64,000 nt of DNA from JARRKC01 sp037388505 (GCA_037388505.1 JARRKC010000004.1:186001-250000); one strand, 5' to 3'; shown: positions 54,418 to 64,000, counted from the first letter of the stretch. Translations and numbers: made by a program. The notes: a model not told the origin generated them from the letters alone.

Positions 54418-55122
54418 ATGGTTCGTTCGAACCGGAATGCCGCTCTTGGCACGTTTGCTCTCGTTGTTCTTTTGGCGCTCGGCGGCGTCGGCTACCGCCT
54501 TCTTCAGCCCGATCAAGTCGGCTCGGAAGGTGCTCGTCTAGTTCAGGAGATGGGAGTTCATCCGGGACAAACACTAGCCGACGTCGGCGCAGGAGACGGT
54601 GAATGGAGTCTGCTGCTGGCCTCGACGGTCGGTCCGAGCGGAAAGATCTACTCTACCGAGGTCGACGAATACAAAGTCCACCGCCTGCAACAGCGAAGCC
54701 GAGCTGCCGAATTCGGGAACATTGAAGTGATCAGGGGAAACCAGGAGAAAACCGGCCTCAAAGCGGACTGCTGCGACGGGATTCTCCTTCGCAGGGTCTA
54801 CCACCACTTCGAACACCCGCACGTCATGTTGGCCGATCTGCGCAGGGCCCTGAAGCCGTCGGGAGTCCTGGCCGTGATCGATTTCAATCCGACAGGCCGA
54901 TTCTCACGCTCCAACGTGCCCTCATTTCGGCATGGGCACGGCGTCCCGATCGATACTGCAACGCGGGAAATCCAAGCCGCCGGGTTCGAGGAAGTGCGTC
55001 GGGTTGCGCCCTGGACAGATTGGGACGCCACGTATCTTCTGCTCTTCCGAAGACCATCCGCGCCTTCACGAGACAGCGGTTTGCGTGCTCCTGTCGCTCC
55101 GGCAGGAGGCAACTCTCACTGA
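54418..55122 (+). CDS. Membrane-anchored SAM-dependent methyltransferase
   Basis: 234 residues. One N-terminal membrane or signal segment (ALGTFALVVLLALGGVGYRLL) is followed by a class I methyltransferase fold with motif I TLADVGAGDGEWSLLLAST (about 52-70), VRGN-type acidic turn EVIRGNQEKTGL and motif IV-like RRVYHHFEHPHVMLADL. Exported methyltransferases of this kind, with a YHHFEHP block, are known from environmental genomes without clear substrates. The ATG at 54418 has no strong ribosome binding site. Convergent with the MauG-type gene. Confidence 0.88.
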   Translation: MVRSNRNAALGTFALVVLLALGGVGYRLLQPDQVGSEGARLVQEMGVHPGQTLADVGAGDGEWSLLLASTVGPSGKIYSTEVDEYKVHRLQQRSRAAEFGNIEVIRGNQEKTGLKADCCDGILLRRVYHHFEHPHVMLADLRRALKPSGVLAVIDFNPTGRFSRSNVPSFRHGHGVPIDTATREIQAAGFEEVRRVAPWTDWDATYLLLFRRPSAPSRDSGLRAPVAPAGGNSH

Positions 55123-55185
55123 ATCCACCGGGGTTTGTCCGAGAAGTCGCCGACGGTCAGCAGACAGTCTCCGGCGCTCCGGTCC

Positions 55186-56220
55186 TCATTCGTTTGCTTG
55201 AAGGGGTAGCTGAACGTAATCCAGCGGAATCTCACCCGTCAGCGAACCGAGCCAGACGGTGACGGACTCGGTCTCTTCGGGCATCAGGACTTGCCCCAAC
55301 TGGTATTCGGCCATCTGACGGACCGCTTCGTCGAGAGTCGGGATCGAACCGTTGTGGTAGTAGGGGGCCGTCTTCGCGACGTTCCGCAGCGATGGAACCT
55401 TGAACAGCATCTTGTCGCTGTCCCTCTGGGTCACCCGGAAGCGCCCCAGGTCCGTCGTGTTGGTCCACGGCTTCATCATCCCCATCTTCTGATACAGGTC
55501 GCCACCCAGATAGGGACCGTTGTGGCAGCCTTGGCATCCGATCTCCATGAACTTGGCGAAGCCGGCCTTTTCGGCGGGAGTCAAGGCCGAGCGGTCTCCC
55601 TTCAAGAACCGGTCCCAGCGACCCGGCGTCAGCAGCTTTCGTTCGAATGCGCCGATGGCTACTCCCACGTTGTCGAGGCTGATCGGGTTGGGATCGCCCG
55701 GGAACGCTATCGGGAAGGCGGTCTGGTATGCGGGGACCGACGAAAGTCGAGCCACGAGGTCTTCCTCGCTGGCGATCGCCATTTCCACCGGGTTCATAAC
55801 CGGGCCCTTGGCCTGCTCCTCGACATGAGGTGCCCGCCCATCCCAAAACTGCACGAAGTGTCCGGCCGCATTGTACACGGAGGGTGCGTTGCGGTCTCCG
55901 AGCTGCTTTTGATGGCCGTCCGAGACCGGTTGTGCGTCCACGCCATAGTTCATGAGGTCATGACAAGAGTTGCAGGAGATGTCGCGATCCGCCGAGAGAA
56001 GAGTGTCATAGTACAGCATCCTGCCCAGATCGATCTTGGCCTGGGTCAGTCCATAGTCCGGCGACTCCACCACGTCCGGGAGAGGAGCAAAGATGGAGAG
56101 TTGGGAAGCGGAGATTTCCGTTTCGGTGGCCGCTCCCGAGTCATTCGCACCGCAACCACCAATCGGAAACACTAGAGCCAAAGCAAGGATGCGTGGGGAG
56201 AAGAGTCGGTAAGACTGCAT
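55186..56220 (-). CDS. Di-heme cytochrome c peroxidase / MauG family lipoprotein
   Basis: 344 residues. Lipobox PIGGC (Cys23) places it in the periplasm on a membrane anchor. Two c-type heme sites, ISCNSCHDL (Cys83, 86, His87) and IGCQGCHNGP (about 232), and the family stretches LGRMLYYDTLLSADRDISC, FWDGRAPHVEEQAKGPVMNPVEMA and SLRNVAKTAPYYHNGSIPTLDEAV. Bacterial members reduce hydrogen peroxide or, as MauG, modify proteins. ATG at 56220 follows GGAGGG at 4 bases; the longer open frame upstream is ignored. Divergent from the Gfo/Idh/MocA gene. Confidence 0.95.
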   Translation of the reverse strand: MQSYRLFSPRILALALVFPIGGCGANDSGAATETEISASQLSIFAPLPDVVESPDYGLTQAKIDLGRMLYYDTLLSADRDISCNSCHDLMNYGVDAQPVSDGHQKQLGDRNAPSVYNAAGHFVQFWDGRAPHVEEQAKGPVMNPVEMAIASEEDLVARLSSVPAYQTAFPIAFPGDPNPISLDNVGVAIGAFERKLLTPGRWDRFLKGDRSALTPAEKAGFAKFMEIGCQGCHNGPYLGGDLYQKMGMMKPWTNTTDLGRFRVTQRDSDKMLFKVPSLRNVAKTAPYYHNGSIPTLDEAVRQMAEYQLGQVLMPEETESVTVWLGSLTGEIPLDYVQLPLQANE

Positions 56221-56644
56221 ATCGCCCTCCTTGACTTCGGAGTCTGCCACCGGAACACGAATATAGCAAGCTGAAGGCGGAGAACAGCCGGTCAAATGGG
56301 ACCACCGGGAACGTATGGGACTTGTGCGACCCATGGCACCTCCCTCACGGACTCGGTCGGAGGGAGGACTGTTCCACGGTTCAACTTTCGGGACTAGGTG
56401 ATCCAATTCCTCGGTCGCATTTGTCCCCTAGGTCCCCTAGGTCCCAGGCCATCCCGTTCTGGAAGGGGACGGGACAATTCTCGGGATTCGTGCTATAGAG
56501 CAATACGCGATGAAGCTCCAGGACGAAGCGGAGGAGTGGAACAGATTTCAATCCGACGCCTGCTGCGTCGATGACGGAGGAAAAGCCTGCTGACTCTGCG
56601 CACCGTCCACGACTTCCAATGCTGGAGAAAGGGGAAACGAGATC
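56221..56644. other. Divergent intergenic region with a short repeat, no gene seen
   Basis: 424 bases between the MauG-type gene and the Gfo/Idh/MocA gene. It holds a 9-base direct repeat GTCCCCTAG in two and a half copies at 56423-56448, and a possible promoter at 56472-56499 facing right. No gene is evident. Confidence 0.5.
56472..56499 (+). promoter_or_regulatory. Possible sigma70-like promoter
   Basis: GGACAA and TATAGA separated by 16 bases, with TGC directly before the second hexamer. It faces the Gfo/Idh/MocA gene 145 bases downstream. A weak match by eye. Confidence 0.28.
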
Positions 56645-57826
56645 ATGGGGACCAACCGAAGAGACTTCCTGAAGACTGGAGCGGTGGCAGCGACTGCACT
56701 TTCATGGGGCCGGATCCTGGGCGCCAACGAACGTATCCGCCTCGGGGCCATCGGAACCGGTGCACGCTGCCAGTATCTGTTGGGGTTGCTGAAACGTCTG
56801 AATCGCACCGACCTCGTCGCCGTCTGCGACGTCTATGGTCCTCGCAGGGCTGAAGCCAAGGAGAAATTCGGCGCGACGGCCGACGAATACGTCGATCATC
56901 GCGAACTGCTCGATCGGAAGGACCTGGATGCGGTGATCATCGCAGTACCGGACCATTGGCACGTGCCGATCACTGTCGACGCCGTCCAAGCGGGCAAAGA
57001 CATCTATCTGGAGAAACCCGTCACCCACACAATCGCGGAAGGGCAGCGCCTCCTGGACGCTGTCGAGAACAGCGACCGGGTCGTTCAGACCGGAACCCAG
57101 CAGCGAAGCTGGCCTCACTTCATCGAAGCTCGCGAGCGAATCCGCTCCGGTGAAATTGGGACCATCACACTGGTCAAGACTTTCTGGTACCAGAGTTATC
57201 TGGAACGCGGAGATGTATCCGGTCGCACCGTCGATCAGAATCAGCTTGACTGGAAGCGCTTTCTCGGTTCAGCACCCCAACAGCCCTTCAACGCGGAGCG
57301 ATTCTTCAATTGGCGGTGGTTCTGGGATTTCGGCGGCGGCGCCCTGACGGATCTCTTTACCCACTGGGTTGACGTTGCCCACTGGTACATGGGACAGGAT
57401 CTGCCGATCGCAGTGCAGGGCATGGGAGACGTCCACGTACTGCACGATCTCGAGTGTCCGGATACCGTCTCTGCCGCTCTCCGCTACCCGGGCAATTTCA
57501 CCGTGCAGTACACGGGCACGATGATCGGATCCCTGGAGGGAGGCGGATTGATCTTCCGCGGCACCAAAGGCATGCTCGAGTTGTACCGAGCCGGCTACAG
57601 CCTGTATGCGGAACACGCCAGGTACAACGAGGACCCGTCCAAAGACAAGCCATACGCCGAAGTGAAATCGCAGGGGGACGGAGCGGTGCAGCATCTGGGC
57701 AACTTCCTGGACTGCATGGCCTCGAGGAAGAAACCCAATGCCCCGGTCGATGTGGGCATCACGGCAGCCCGGGCAGGCCACCTGGCTAACCAGGCGATTC
57801 GTAGTGAGGCCTGGGTGCGGACGTAA
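56645..57826 (+). CDS. Tat-exported Gfo/Idh/MocA family oxidoreductase
   Basis: 393 residues. Tat signal TNRRDFLKTGAVAATALSWG, then the Rossmann site RLGAIGTGARCQYLLGLL and the family's DIYLEKPVTHTIAEG (EKP lysine). The C-terminal domain shows DFGGGALTDLFTHWVDVAHW and GDGAVQHLGNFLDCMASRK. Family members oxidise or reduce sugars and cyclitols with NAD(P); some exported forms are glycosidases or act on glycans. ATG at 56645 follows AAAGGGGAAACGAGATC. Convergent with the GH115 gene, which fits work on uronic acid sugars, though that link is only positional. Confidence 0.93.
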   Translation: MGTNRRDFLKTGAVAATALSWGRILGANERIRLGAIGTGARCQYLLGLLKRLNRTDLVAVCDVYGPRRAEAKEKFGATADEYVDHRELLDRKDLDAVIIAVPDHWHVPITVDAVQAGKDIYLEKPVTHTIAEGQRLLDAVENSDRVVQTGTQQRSWPHFIEARERIRSGEIGTITLVKTFWYQSYLERGDVSGRTVDQNQLDWKRFLGSAPQQPFNAERFFNWRWFWDFGGGALTDLFTHWVDVAHWYMGQDLPIAVQGMGDVHVLHDLECPDTVSAALRYPGNFTVQYTGTMIGSLEGGGLIFRGTKGMLELYRAGYSLYAEHARYNEDPSKDKPYAEVKSQGDGAVQHLGNFLDCMASRKKPNAPVDVGITAARAGHLANQAIRSEAWVRT

Positions 57827-57864
57827 TCTCGGGATTTGAGATTTCCGAAACTCGAACTCCGGCC

Positions 57865-60762
57865 CTAGGGTCGGTGGAAACTCTCCGGGGGACCGAGGTA
57901 GCTCGGACGGACGCCTCCCGCGTCGACGACCAGCTTCTGAACGACAACCCCCGGATCCACCATCCAGAGCTTCAGGATGTGGTTTCCCGGTTTCGTGACC
58001 TGGTGCTGAGAGACCCCCACGCGGATGTTGTCGCGAACGGACTTGGCCCAGGCCTGATTCGAGTTGTCCGCCAGGATATTCACGACCTGCGGCGGGGCAT
58101 CGTCGATGGAGACGGCATAGCGCAGTCCGCCGTCTCGGTTGTAGTCGAGGGTCGGTGAGACGAAGGCTTCCACCTTCAGATGACCCGTGGAATAGAGGTA
58201 CATCGCGTACTCGAGGTGCGGACTCTCTCCGCCCGGCGTTTGAGCGGGGGCCGTAACCGGCATCGGCGTCATGGCTGACGCGGTTCTTCCCAGATCCGGA
58301 ATGAGCTTCCACTCGAGCGAACCCTGCCCGACTGAGCGAGTGTAGTCTTCGGCTTCCATCGAAACACAGCCGTCACTCTCCAGGAATCCCTTGAACTGGG
58401 CCGGTTTCGGAAGCTGCAGGTTTCGAATGACGGCTTGCACCTCGACCTGCTGCCCGCCAGGGCCTGTGATCATCACCGGAACCCGCTGTACTCCTGCAGG
58501 CGCCTTGTCCCAGTCCACGCTCAGCCAGATCCGTGCCTGGGCGTTGAGATTCCCCTGCCTCGGTTGGGCGGTGAGCCACGGAACACCTGGGGCGACGGCA
58601 TACTGCAAGGCCTGGCGACCCCGGTCGAAGACCTCCAGGTAGTGCGTCGAGTCCCCGTATGGGGTGAATTCCGGAAGTACGGCCTCATGTTTCGAAGCAG
58701 GCCACCAATCCCTCGACCCTTCAATCGATACCCCCATCTCGGCGGCCTCCGGGATCTGAAGCTCTTGGACTTCCGGCATCACGTTCTTGGGCGGCTCCTG
58801 CCAGTGGGTGTAGCCGATGTGGGTCTGATCCATCATGTGGCACCACTTCCCACCCGACAACTTGTGGTTGTAGTAATCGGAGAGTGCCGCATCACGTGCG
58901 AACAGTTCTCTCGCCTTCTGCGCGAGTTCGTTGGTGGCTGCCCGTCCCTGTTGGGCGTAGAGATGATTCTTTGCGACGGTGACGTAGAGATTGTTGAGGT
59001 TCGCACACGCCTGGACCGGGTAGAGAACAAGCTGATAGTACGCGTCCCGGTATCGTTCGGGCAGAGCCCGATAGATCTTCTCCGCCTGATCAGCCAGAGC
59101 GTTGTAGTCGTTCACAACCGTCTCGGCTTCCCGATAGTTCACCAGGCTGTACGTATCGGGGGACAACAACTCCGGCTTGCGGCGGCTATTGTACTTGGCG
59201 TACTTCGAGAGAATCTCCGCGATGGCCGGGGCATGCTCGGGTCCGAATTGCTGCTCCGCCCAGAGTCGCGTGTACTCGGACAGCCTTTCGGCAGGCCAGC
59301 GATCCGGATTCCAGGCATAGTCCAGAAAGAACTGAATGGGAAACTCCATGGGTTTGATGTCGCCCACATTGACGATCCAGATCCTTTTGACGCCATGCTC
59401 GTAGGCCAGGTGCATTTGCTCCCAAACCCTGGGTATGGGATTGGTATTGAGCCACTTGTAGTTCCTGGGTCCTCCCACGTAGTCGAAATGGTAATAGATG
59501 CCATAGCCCCCGGCGCGGGGCTTCGCGTCCACCTTCGGGAGCATCCGAATGTTTCCCCAGTTATCGTCGCACAGCAGCAGGGTCACGTCATCGGGCACCC
59601 GCATGCCCTTGTCGTAGTACTCCTGCACCTCCTTGTATAGAGCCCAAACTTGAGGGATCGTGGCGGGATCTTTGCCGGTGACCTCGGCCAGAATCTTCCG
59701 TTGATCGGCGACGATCTTCTCGAGGAGAGCGATGTTCGCTCCCTCGGTCATCGGCTTGTCGCCATCGCCCCGCATGCCGATGGTCACGATGCTTTCTCGA
59801 GAATCCATGTTCTGGATGCCCTCTCTCCAGAACTCCCGCAGCGTCTTTCCGTTGGTCTCGTAATTCCAGGGCCCGGAGCCGAAGATCTTCCACTCCTGCT
59901 GGGACCGCATCATCGGTTCGTGATGCGACGTCCCCATGACCACACCCAGTTCGTCAGCCAGGCGCGGGTTGGCCCCGTCATCGGTATTGAAGGCCTTGCC
60001 CCACATGGCGGGCCACAAATAGTTGCCTTTCAGCCGAAGTATCAGCTCGAAGACCTTCTCATAGAACTTGTGGTTGAAACCGCCGAATTTCTCGTCAACC
60101 CACCCCGACAATGCCGGGGCTTCGTCGTTGATGAAGATCCCACGGTACCTCACGGCAGGCTCACCGTCCGTGTGCCGACCCGGAAGGACATAGAGGTTCG
60201 GCCGGCGAACGATCGGGACATCCGCCCACCAGTTCCAGGGCGAAACACCGATCTGAGAGGAGACATCGAACATTCCGTAGATTGTTCCGCGCTTGTCGCT
60301 GCCGGCAATCACCAAAGCCTGGTCGACGTCCAGGAACGGATCGTCCACGACCTGAACGAGGAAGGTCTCCCGCTTGCCGACGATATCGGAGACATCCAGC
60401 TTGTGGTGCCGGACGAGCTGGTCGATGAGGGGGTTGCGCCTCAGGGTCCCGATCAGAACCAGCTTTCTCGCAAAGCCGAACTTGTCTCGGTACAGAGTCG
60501 GGGGAGCTCCACTGACCCGGCCGACATCCTCCTGAAAGATCGTCGCTACCCGTCGGACCCCCGGCCAGTCCAAAGCGCTGACACACAGGGGTGCAGGCTT
60601 ACCCTCAACCGACAGGGCAAACCGTCCGGGTCCAGGGTCAGCTGAGACGTAGGGGGCATCGCCAATGGCGGCGTAGGTGGGGACCACGGAGGTCACCAGG
60701 CAGATCAAAAGAACGGCAAGGGCGCCGGGGAACCAGTCGAGTCGCGGGGTTTTTCTCATCAC
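57865..60762 (-). CDS. GH115 alpha-glucuronidase-type glycoside hydrolase, exported
   Basis: Removes (4-O-methyl)glucuronic acid from xylan or related glycans. 965 residues with signal peptide FPGALAVLLICLVTSVVPTYA. GH115 landmarks: GRHTDGEPAVRYRGIFINDE, LRLKGNYLWPAMWGKAFN, MGTSHHEPMMRSQQEW, LLLCDDNWGNIR, GGYGIYYHFDYVGGPRNYKW and MEFPIQFFLDYAWNPDRW. A C-terminal domain contains CVSMEAEDYTRSVG. Length fits the family. The start MMRKTPR lies at the left end of a 239-base divergent gap with the second tricorn-like gene. Confidence 0.95.
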   Translation of the reverse strand: MMRKTPRLDWFPGALAVLLICLVTSVVPTYAAIGDAPYVSADPGPGRFALSVEGKPAPLCVSALDWPGVRRVATIFQEDVGRVSGAPPTLYRDKFGFARKLVLIGTLRRNPLIDQLVRHHKLDVSDIVGKRETFLVQVVDDPFLDVDQALVIAGSDKRGTIYGMFDVSSQIGVSPWNWWADVPIVRRPNLYVLPGRHTDGEPAVRYRGIFINDEAPALSGWVDEKFGGFNHKFYEKVFELILRLKGNYLWPAMWGKAFNTDDGANPRLADELGVVMGTSHHEPMMRSQQEWKIFGSGPWNYETNGKTLREFWREGIQNMDSRESIVTIGMRGDGDKPMTEGANIALLEKIVADQRKILAEVTGKDPATIPQVWALYKEVQEYYDKGMRVPDDVTLLLCDDNWGNIRMLPKVDAKPRAGGYGIYYHFDYVGGPRNYKWLNTNPIPRVWEQMHLAYEHGVKRIWIVNVGDIKPMEFPIQFFLDYAWNPDRWPAERLSEYTRLWAEQQFGPEHAPAIAEILSKYAKYNSRRKPELLSPDTYSLVNYREAETVVNDYNALADQAEKIYRALPERYRDAYYQLVLYPVQACANLNNLYVTVAKNHLYAQQGRAATNELAQKARELFARDAALSDYYNHKLSGGKWCHMMDQTHIGYTHWQEPPKNVMPEVQELQIPEAAEMGVSIEGSRDWWPASKHEAVLPEFTPYGDSTHYLEVFDRGRQALQYAVAPGVPWLTAQPRQGNLNAQARIWLSVDWDKAPAGVQRVPVMITGPGGQQVEVQAVIRNLQLPKPAQFKGFLESDGCVSMEAEDYTRSVGQGSLEWKLIPDLGRTASAMTPMPVTAPAQTPGGESPHLEYAMYLYSTGHLKVEAFVSPTLDYNRDGGLRYAVSIDDAPPQVVNILADNSNQAWAKSVRDNIRVGVSQHQVTKPGNHILKLWMVDPGVVVQKLVVDAGGVRPSYLGPPESFHRP

Positions 60763-61001
60763 TCTGATCCGGGTTGATGTGGATGCTTACTTATCTATGT
60801 TACCAACTGGAGCAATCTCAGGCGGGACGGAACTGCGGAAGTCGGTGATCCTGACCGAGATAGCCGAAGGACCGCAACGTCAGGAACACCACAGAAGAGC
60901 CGTACCGCCGGGTGTCTTTGTTCGATGGCGACCCTTTCCTCCGTGGGGCCGGCGGCGGGATTTCGATTGCCACCCGGCCTGACCGAGCTTAGACTGCCGC
61001 C

Positions 61002-64000
61002 ATGAACCGAAGATGCTCCCCGCTGCTGCTTTTCATCGGATCCTTTTTCATTTTGACCGCAATGGCCGCACAGACGGCCACTGAGGCTCCTCGTGGATAC
61101 TTCAGGTTTCCGGCGATCCACTCGGACACGATCATCTTCACGGCCGAAGGTGACTTGTGGAGTGTCGGCCTTGCCGGCGGTGTCGCCCGTCGCTTGACCA
61201 GCCATCCGGCTGAAGAAGATCGGCCGGCCATCTCCCCGGACGGCCAGACCGTGGCCTTTTGTGCCTCCTATGAAGGTCCGAGGGAGGTCTACTCGATGCC
61301 GGTTGCAGGCGGACCGCCCCAACGACATACCTTTGAAGGAGGGACTGCGTCGGTCGTAGGATGGACACCGGACGGCCGGATACTCTACAGCACCCGGCGA
61401 TTCTCGACTCTCCCGAACACCCAGCTCGTGGCCCTCGATCCGGCTACGAACCATCGGACGTTCATCCCACTGGCTCAGGCAAGTCAGGGCGCCTACGATC
61501 CGTCTGGGAAGGTTCTCTTCTTCACTCGACTACCGTTCCAGGGAAGTCACACCCGGCGGTATCAGGGAGGCTCGGTGGAGAACTTGTGGAAGTATGCGGG
61601 AGGCGAAACCGAGGCAATTCCCTTGACCTCCGATTGCCCAACCACGAGCAAGGACGCGATGCCCTGGAACGGGCGCATCTACTTCGCGAGCGATCGTGAC
61701 GGCGTCATGAACATCTGGTCCATGAACGAAGACGGAAAGGACGTCCGCGAGCATACTCACCACACCGATTTCGATGTGCAGTCACCGGCGCTCGCCGGCG
61801 GACACATCGTCTACCAGCACGGAGCCGACATTTGGATGCTGGATATCCCGAGCGGACGGTATCACGAGATCCCCATCCGACTGGCCTCCGATTTCGATCA
61901 ACTGCGGGAACAATGGATCAAGAAGCCGCTCGACTACGTCACCGCCGCTCATCCATCCACGAACGGTGATCGGATCGTCTTCACGGCTCGGGGGCAGGTG
62001 TTCGTTGTGCCGGTCAAACAGGGGCGACTCGTCGAAGCCACCCGCACGGCTGGTGTTCGCTACCGATCCGCCGTCTTCCTGCCCGATGGCAAGGATTTGC
62101 TCACCCTGTCGGATGAGAGCGGCGAAATCGAACTCTGGACCCTGCCCGCCAACGGGGTGGGACCGGCCAAGCGCCTGACGTCCGACGGCAAGGTCTTGCG
62201 ATGGGAGGCGATCCCCTCACCGGATGGCAAGTTCATCGCGCACCATGACAAGGACCAGCAACTGTGGGTGTATGACGTGGAAGCGGGGTCGGAGAAGCTT
62301 ATCGAGACTTCCGAGAACGGTGAGTTTTCCGATTTGAGCTGGGCCCCCGACAGCCGCTGGCTGGCCTTCGTCGAGCCGTCGGCGAACACCTTCTCCCAAA
62401 TCAGAATCTACAATGTGGAGACAGGCCGGATCACTGATCTCTCCAGCAATCGCTTCGACAGCTACTCACCCACATGGAGTCCCGACGGAAAGTGGATCTA
62501 CTTCCTGTCCGATCGTAACTTCGAGTCAGTGGTCCGGAGCCCCTGGGGTTCACGCCAGCCGGAACCCTTTTTCGACAAGCAAACCCGTATCTATCAAGTC
62601 GCCCTGCGCAAGGGCCTGCGCTCTCCGTTTCAGCCCGGAGATGAGTTGACGCCGGAGGGCACGTCGGAAGCAAAGAAGCCCGATGCTGGAGAGAAATCGG
62701 CGACCACGCAAGAGGAAGAATCCACACCTTCACCAAAACAAGAAGCGAAACCCACTCCGGAAGTGATCGAAATCGATTTGGAGGGTTTGTCCACGAGGCT
62801 GATCGAGTTACCTGTCCCGGCCGGGAACTACGGATCCCTGTCCGTGGACTCCAAGCGGCTCTACTGGCTGTCGCGGGAGACCGGTCTGGACGGCAAGCGT
62901 TCGCTGTCGGTCCTCGAGATCAAGAACGTCGACCCCAAAGCGGACACCCTCCTGGCGGATGTTCGAGGCTACGAACTGTCCGGTGACCGCAAGAAGATCA
63001 TGGTTCGGAAGGGAGAGGATTTCTACGTGTTCGATGCCGGGACCAAGGCGCCGTCGGATCTTGGGAAGAGCAAGGTTGATCTGTCCGGCTGGTCGTTTTC
63101 GGTGGATCCGAGAGAACAGTGGAATCAGATGTACAACGAGGCCTGGAGACTGGAGCGAGACTACTTTTACGACCGCAACATGCATGGACTCGACTGGCCA
63201 GCCATTCGTGAGAAGTATCGCCCTCTGGCCGAACGGGTCACCGACCGGAGTGAGCTCAACGACGTCCTGGCCCAGATGGTGAGCGAACTCTCGGCGCTGC
63301 ACATCTTCGTGGGGGGAGGAGATCTGCGTAAGGGAACCGATGATGTCGCCAACGCCTCGCTGGGAGCGCGCCTGGACCGTGACGAATCCGCGGGGGGGTA
63401 TCGAGTCGAGCACATCTATCGCAGTGACCCGGACCTTCCCAAGGCCCTCTCTCCCCTGGCTCGGCCGGGAATCGACATTCAGGAGGGCGACGTGATCGCG
63501 TCGATCAATGGTGTCGAGACGCTTTCAGTCGAAGATCCGGCGGCCCTGTTGCGGAACCAGGTGAACAAACAGGTCCTGCTCACGGTGAAGCCCCAGGGAG
63601 GCGACGACACGCGGCAGGTGATCGTGGACCCGATCTCGCTGAGGAAGGAAGCCGACCTGCGCTACGACGAGTGGGAGTACACCCGGCGCCAACGTGTCGA
63701 CCGGCTCGGCGACGGCAAGATCGGTTACGTGCACCTTCGCGCCATGGGCTCGGACGACATGGCCCAGTGGACTCGCGAATTCTATCCGGTCTTCAACCGC
63801 CAGGCCCTCATCATCGATGTGAGGAGCAATCGAGGCGGAAACATCGACAGCTGGATTCTCGAAAAGCTGCTGCGAAAGGCCTGGTTCTACTGGAAGCCCC
63901 GCGTGGGCAATGCCTTTTGGAACATGCAGTATGCCTTTCGCGGTCCCATGATCGTTCTCTGTAACGAGCACACCGCGTCCGATGGAGAAGCCTTCTCGGA
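61002..64000 (+). CDS. Tricorn-like S41 protease, second copy, partial (runs off the window)
   Basis: About 999 codons visible; the end is outside the window. Signal peptide SPLLLFIGSFFILTAMAAQ. The propeller part has repeats such as PAISPDGQTVAFCASYEG and SPTWSPDGKWIYFLSDRN. A charged low-complexity linker (about 550-590) separates it from the catalytic half, which has VSELSALHIFVGGGDLRKG, a PDZ-like GIDIQEGDVIASINGVE, VDRLGDGKIGYVHLR and, at the very end, LCNEHTASDGEAFSE with the nucleophile region. Related to 34605-38003 but of different length and on the other strand. The ATG has no clear ribosome binding site. Confidence 0.92.
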   Translation, partial: MNRRCSPLLLFIGSFFILTAMAAQTATEAPRGYFRFPAIHSDTIIFTAEGDLWSVGLAGGVARRLTSHPAEEDRPAISPDGQTVAFCASYEGPREVYSMPVAGGPPQRHTFEGGTASVVGWTPDGRILYSTRRFSTLPNTQLVALDPATNHRTFIPLAQASQGAYDPSGKVLFFTRLPFQGSHTRRYQGGSVENLWKYAGGETEAIPLTSDCPTTSKDAMPWNGRIYFASDRDGVMNIWSMNEDGKDVREHTHHTDFDVQSPALAGGHIVYQHGADIWMLDIPSGRYHEIPIRLASDFDQLREQWIKKPLDYVTAAHPSTNGDRIVFTARGQVFVVPVKQGRLVEATRTAGVRYRSAVFLPDGKDLLTLSDESGEIELWTLPANGVGPAKRLTSDGKVLRWEAIPSPDGKFIAHHDKDQQLWVYDVEAGSEKLIETSENGEFSDLSWAPDSRWLAFVEPSANTFSQIRIYNVETGRITDLSSNRFDSYSPTWSPDGKWIYFLSDRNFESVVRSPWGSRQPEPFFDKQTRIYQVALRKGLRSPFQPGDELTPEGTSEAKKPDAGEKSATTQEEESTPSPKQEAKPTPEVIEIDLEGLSTRLIELPVPAGNYGSLSVDSKRLYWLSRETGLDGKRSLSVLEIKNVDPKADTLLADVRGYELSGDRKKIMVRKGEDFYVFDAGTKAPSDLGKSKVDLSGWSFSVDPREQWNQMYNEAWRLERDYFYDRNMHGLDWPAIREKYRPLAERVTDRSELNDVLAQMVSELSALHIFVGGGDLRKGTDDVANASLGARLDRDESAGGYRVEHIYRSDPDLPKALSPLARPGIDIQEGDVIASINGVETLSVEDPAALLRNQVNKQVLLTVKPQGGDDTRQVIVDPISLRKEADLRYDEWEYTRRQRVDRLGDGKIGYVHLRAMGSDDMAQWTREFYPVFNRQALIIDVRSNRGGNIDSWILEKLLRKAWFYWKPRVGNAFWNMQYAFRGPMIVLCNEHTASDGEAFS

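Noticed and set aside
1..64000. tRNA, rRNA, riboswitch, prophage or insertion sequence
   Set aside because: I looked for tRNA arm patterns, rRNA-like sequence, transposase or integrase motifs and known riboswitch cores and saw none; this was by eye, so small RNAs could be missed.

Overview
The window is a GC-rich bacterial chromosome segment with no rRNA, tRNA, phage or transposase that I can see. Gene content fits an Acidobacteriota-like heterotroph: two tricorn-type S41 proteases with N-terminal beta-propellers, many lipoprotein or Sec/Tat-exported glycoside hydrolases without SusC/SusD partners, Gfo/Idh/MocA and TIM-barrel proteins with Tat signals, and minisatellites rich in GTCTGAC in an intergenic region. 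The phylum is an inference from these traits, not a measured placement.

Layout. 1-12.9 kb is mostly central metabolism and housekeeping: a partial homoserine dehydrogenase, a SCO1 copper chaperone, a large NAD-glutamate dehydrogenase, a SlyD-like FKBP, leucyl-tRNA synthetase, a TIM-barrel glycosidase-like protein, a second (GdhA-type) glutamate dehydrogenase and a tetraheme cytochrome. 13-15.6 kb holds a three-repeat membrane protein, a DksA-finger/PP2C fusion and a second FKBP. 15.8-34.2 kb is a polysaccharide-degradation district: GH78 rhamnosidase, sulfatase, GH2 beta-galactosidase, GH29 fucosidase, an HGSNAT/DUF5009-like acyltransferase and GH3 glucosidase, with a DJ-1/PfpI protein, a DUF3079 protein, a YncE-like propeller and a STAS protein between them. 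34.6-45.3 kb has a tricorn-like protease, FtsH, a ClC transporter, an exported FAD oxidoreductase, a repeat-filled divergent intergenic region and a membrane-anchored thioredoxin. 52.8-64 kb has a TIM-barrel epimerase-like protein, NUDIX, methyltransferase, MauG-type peroxidase, Gfo/Idh/MocA, a GH115 glucuronidase and a second, truncated tricorn-like protease.

The most striking object is a seven-gene, tightly coupled operon at 45471-52783. It encodes four different radical SAM proteins (at least three with SPASM-like cysteine tails), a PqqD-like small protein, an unrecognised 144-residue protein and, last, a seven-bladed WD40 propeller. The propeller has a Tat signal, a cysteine-rich repeat region, a Gly/Ser/Thr linker and a C-terminal Tyr/Thr-rich tail ending YWYPN. 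I read this as a candidate RiPP-like protein-maturation system: radical SAM enzymes modify the tail (or the Cys-rich region) of a propeller carrier in the cytoplasm, and Tat then exports the folded product. It recalls the organisation of known radical SAM peptide systems such as His-Xaa-Ser (HxsABCD), but the carrier and tail are ones I do not recognise.
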